Origin: Chryseobacterium joostei
GTDB lineage: Bacteria > Bacteroidota > Bacteroidia > Flavobacteriales > Weeksellaceae
Reading direction: 5' to 3'
Assembly: GCF_003815775.1 (NCBI RefSeq)
Contig: NZ_CP033926.1
Coordinates: 3,100,001 to 3,164,000 of the forward strand
Length of the DNA: 64,000 nucleotides
Shown: one piece after another, positions 61,687 to 64,000 of the stretch
Numbering within the stretch: the stretch's first letter is position 1
Layout: each line of letters begins with the position of its first letter
Made by a program: the position numbers and the translations under genes
The notes under the pieces: generated by a model
The model's input: only the letters and a program-made list of their open reading frames with translations
Databases searched by the model: none
Told to the model about the DNA's origin: nothing

Positions 61687-63719
61687 TACTTTAAAATTTG
61701 ATATACTATCATCGACACAAAATATGCCAAACCTGTCATCATAGCCACCTGAAAGCCTGTCCATTTCCAGCTTTTGGTTTCTCTATAGACTACTGCCAGT
61801 GTAGAAATACACTGCATTGCAAATGCATAGAACAGAAGAACTGAGATGCCTGTTGCAAAGCTGAAGACCTTCTCTCCATTTGGCTTCACATCTCGTCTCA
61901 TTTTATCAATCACTTTTACTTCAGGAGCATCATCTTCAAGGCTATAAAGTGTTGACATTGTTCCTACAAATACCTCTCTTGCCACGAAACTTGTAAGAAT
62001 CCCTACTCCCATTTTCCAGTCGTATCCCAATGGAGCAATTACCGGTTCAATTCCTTTACCCATTTTGGCAAGGTAAGAGTGGTCTAGCTCTACATTTGTG
62101 GCTACCAATTCGTTTGGATTTTGTTTTGGTCCAAAATAGCTTAAAAACCAAATAATAATACTTACGATGAAGATAATTTTACCCGCTCCGGTGATGAAGT
62201 CCCATACTTTACCCAAAACCATTTTAAAGTCATAGCCAAAAAGTGGTTTTTTATAAGCAGGAAGATCCATTACCAAATATGTTTTTCCTTTGTCTTTAAT
62301 AAATCCCTTAAGAATTGCTGCAGAAAGTAATGCCACTAAAAAGCCCAGCAAATACATTCCCATCAATACAAGTGCCTTATATTTGATACCCAGGAAAGTT
62401 CCTTCAGAAATGATTAATCCAATAATGATACTATACACCGGAAGTCTAGCTGAACACGTCATGAACGGCGTTACCAATATTGTCAGTAATCTTTCTTTAA
62501 CGTTTTCAATATTCCTTGTAGAAATTACTGCCGGAATTGCACAAGCAGTTCCTGAAACAAGGGGAACGATACTTTTTCCGTTAAGTCCAAATGGGCGAAG
62601 AAGTCTATCCATAAGGAAAACAACCCTTGCCATATATCCTGAATCCTCCAATAAGTAAAGGAAATATAATAAAATTCCGATTTGTGGTGCAAACACTACA
62701 ATTCCTCCTATTCCCGGCACAATTCCGTTGGAAATTAAGGAATTGACGGGTCCTTCCGGAAGATGTTCATTGGTAAAGGCAGCAAGCCATGAGAAAGACT
62801 CCTCAATCCAGTTCATTGGATATTCTGCAAGGAAGAAAACACTTTGGAAAATTACCAATAGGATGGCTAAGAAAACAATGTAACCCCAGAACTTATGAAC
62901 TAAAACCCTATCCAGTTTTTCCGTTAGCAATTCTTTGAACTGCGGCTTCTTGGAAATTACATTCTGTAATATTTTATCAACATTTTGGTATCTCCTAACG
63001 GTTTCCTGAACCTGTAATCTTTTAGGAACCAAACTTTTAGCATCAGATTCATTGATCTGTTCCATTACAGACCCTATCTTTCCAAGATCTGTTCCTAATG
63101 AAAGGCTCATCCATGCTTTATATTCATTATCCAGCCCTTTATGAGAAGTTAGTTTCTGGATGAAATCTCTGTGTTCGGCCGGCGTTTCAAAAGAAAGTTT
63201 ATCTGTTTTTACAAATTCATTGTTATAAACAGCGTCTCTTACTTCTTTAATGCCAATTTGTTCTTTTGCATTGGTTTGAATGATCTTAATTCCTAATGCT
63301 TCAGAAAACTTTTGAATGTCTATGGTAATTCCTCTTCGTTCTGCCTGATCTATCTGATTCACAATCAAAATCATTGGAATTCCAAGATCCTGAATCTGCT
63401 GAAATAAAAGAAGCCCCCTTTTTAGGCTTAATGCCTCAAGAATATAAACAACTCCTGCATAGTTTTTCTGCTCGTCAATAAGGTATTTTGAAAAAATAGC
63501 CTCATCTTCTGAACTTGGATATACACTATAAGAACCCGGAAGGTCAACAACCTCAACGTCCTCATTTTTATAGGCGTAATTTCCCGAATGACTTGCAACG
63601 GTAACACCTGCATAGTTCCCGGTTTTCTGCTTTTTGTTACAAAGTGCATTAAAAACCGTTGACTTCCCTACATTAGGATTCCCAACTAAAAGTATTTGTT
63701 TTTTCTTGTTTGCCTGCAT
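61686..63719 (-). CDS. feoB: Ferrous iron transporter FeoB
   Basis: 677 residues. N-terminal G domain: G1 GNPNVGKST, G3 DLPGSYSVYPSSEDE, G4 NQID; then a GDI-like helical domain and about ten membrane helices with the FeoB core repeats 'PLVSGTACAIPAVISTRNIEN..LLTILVTPFMTCSARLPVYSIII' (Cys-bearing gate) and 'GILTSFVAREVFVGTMSTLY'. Imports Fe(II) across the inner membrane. Overlaps feoA and the FeoB-associated gene by one base each. Confidence 0.96.
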   Translation of the reverse strand: MQANKKKQILLVGNPNVGKSTVFNALCNKKQKTGNYAGVTVASHSGNYAYKNEDVEVVDLPGSYSVYPSSEDEAIFSKYLIDEQKNYAGVVYILEALSLKRGLLLFQQIQDLGIPMILIVNQIDQAERRGITIDIQKFSEALGIKIIQTNAKEQIGIKEVRDAVYNNEFVKTDKLSFETPAEHRDFIQKLTSHKGLDNEYKAWMSLSLGTDLGKIGSVMEQINESDAKSLVPKRLQVQETVRRYQNVDKILQNVISKKPQFKELLTEKLDRVLVHKFWGYIVFLAILLVIFQSVFFLAEYPMNWIEESFSWLAAFTNEHLPEGPVNSLISNGIVPGIGGIVVFAPQIGILLYFLYLLEDSGYMARVVFLMDRLLRPFGLNGKSIVPLVSGTACAIPAVISTRNIENVKERLLTILVTPFMTCSARLPVYSIIIGLIISEGTFLGIKYKALVLMGMYLLGFLVALLSAAILKGFIKDKGKTYLVMDLPAYKKPLFGYDFKMVLGKVWDFITGAGKIIFIVSIIIWFLSYFGPKQNPNELVATNVELDHSYLAKMGKGIEPVIAPLGYDWKMGVGILTSFVAREVFVGTMSTLYSLEDDAPEVKVIDKMRRDVKPNGEKVFSFATGISVLLFYAFAMQCISTLAVVYRETKSWKWTGFQVAMMTGLAYFVSMIVYQILK

Positions 63720-63973
63720 TAATTCAATTCTTCAACAATGATATAATCTCCTTCTTCCTCACGAAGAGCAATCCGGCTTTTCTCTGCTCCAAATTCTACA
63801 TACATTGGCCCATTGAACGGAGCCTGGTACAAAATCCTGAATACAGTCTCCGGAAGGAGGCCCATTTCAATGATTTTATTGGGCATTTTCAGATGGTCAT
63901 TATCATATCCCAATATCTTTCCCATTTTGTTCTTAGGAAATCCACTTAATTTATGTAATTCGTTCTCTTTCAA
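63719..63973 (-). CDS. feoA: FeoA family protein
   Basis: 84 residues from a TTG start at 63973; a stop codon lies two codons upstream in frame, so no earlier start is possible. SH3-like FeoA fold: 'GKILGYDNDHLKMPNKIIEMGLLPETVFRILYQAPFNGPMYVEF' and 'SRIALREEEGDYIIVEEL'. It supports FeoB in ferrous iron uptake. First gene of the feo operon. Confidence 0.9.
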   Translation of the reverse strand: MKENELHKLSGFPKNKMGKILGYDNDHLKMPNKIIEMGLLPETVFRILYQAPFNGPMYVEFGAEKSRIALREEEGDYIIVEELN

Positions 63974-63992
63974 AGCCTAAATTTTTGTCTTG

Positions 63993-64000
63993 CAAATATA
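63993..64000 (-). promoter_or_regulatory. Candidate -7 element for the feo operon
   Basis: TATATTTG on the minus strand, 19 bp before the feoA start, at the very edge of the window; the upstream half is outside. Confidence 0.5.

Noticed and set aside
61687..61764. Longer FeoB-associated protein starting at 61764
   Set aside because: The extra 26 residues are the feoB coding region in another frame; the ATG at 61686 overlaps the feoB stop as is usual.
1..64000. Insertion sequences or transposases
   Set aside because: No transposase or integrase gene seen; the only element-like structure is the inverted-repeat group at 17665-17815.

Overview
The window is about 64 kb of low-GC chromosome from a member of the Flavobacteriia, most likely Chryseobacterium or a close relative (Weeksellaceae). 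The genus is an inference. What is seen: promoters of the Bacteroidota type (TAnnTTTG, sometimes with an upstream TTG about 19-20 bp away), little Shine-Dalgarno sequence, a C-terminal type IX secretion signal, a TonB-dependent receptor, families largely confined to Bacteroidota (DUF5690, DUF3127, DUF4421), and a dcw cluster in the Bacteroidota order.

Layout. 1-3.6 kb: a clipped membrane protein, a tiny protein, a YegP-like protein, a lone HsdR-type nuclease domain, a Cys-rich SH3 protein, a PH-SHOCT protein and a TM2 protein. 3.6-5.5 kb (minus): alpha/beta hydrolase, ribosome-assembly GTPase YsxC/EngB and an ElaA-like acetyltransferase. 5.8-23.2 kb: division and cell-wall cluster mraZ-rsmH-ftsL-ftsI-murE-mraY-murD-ftsW-murG-murC-[GxxExxY nuclease]-ftsQ-ftsA-ftsZ-yqeY, with MraZ boxes in front and many small intergenic hairpin repeats. 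23.4-31.2 kb: a candidate 21-residue peptide unit, a bacilliredoxin, a GH3-family enzyme, two lipoproteins, two tandem EEP-family membrane proteins, a rhomboid protease and mutL. 31.5-35.1 kb: a DUF1275 membrane protein, an Usp-like protein and a two-component system.

35.3-44.3 kb looks like an inducible uptake and breakdown locus for an organophosphonate or similar aminophosphonate: XRE-cupin regulator, TonB receptor, DUF5690 transporter, TIGR03364-type FAD oxidoreductase, phosphonatase-like HAD hydrolase, and a secreted alkaline-phosphatase-superfamily protein with LamG and T9SS domains that carries an in-frame stop. A 15-bp palindromic word (GTTTACAAATAGTAA) recurs before the receptor and twice before the phosphatase, and is a good candidate operator.

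44.4-46.9 kb: GNAT, MocR-type regulator, an unknown protein. 46.9-52.7 kb: a restriction-modification island consisting of an S24-like XRE regulator and, as one minus-strand operon, vsr, a controller gene with its own operator, one 835-residue polypeptide carrying both an m5C and an m6A methyltransferase, a PD-(D/E)XK nuclease and an HNH nuclease. This is the most unusual system in the window. It is followed by a tRNA array (Leu-Gly-Leu, then a duplicated Leu-Leu unit), a DUF3127 protein with an SSB-like acidic tail, aat, an EamA transporter, a TPR protein, a quinone oxidoreductase-like enzyme, a Crp/Fnr regulator, glmM, a DUF4421 outer-membrane gene broken by two one-base deletions, and the feoA-feoB-FeoB-associated iron uptake operon reading in from the right edge.

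All calls come from reading the sequence and family knowledge; no searches were run.
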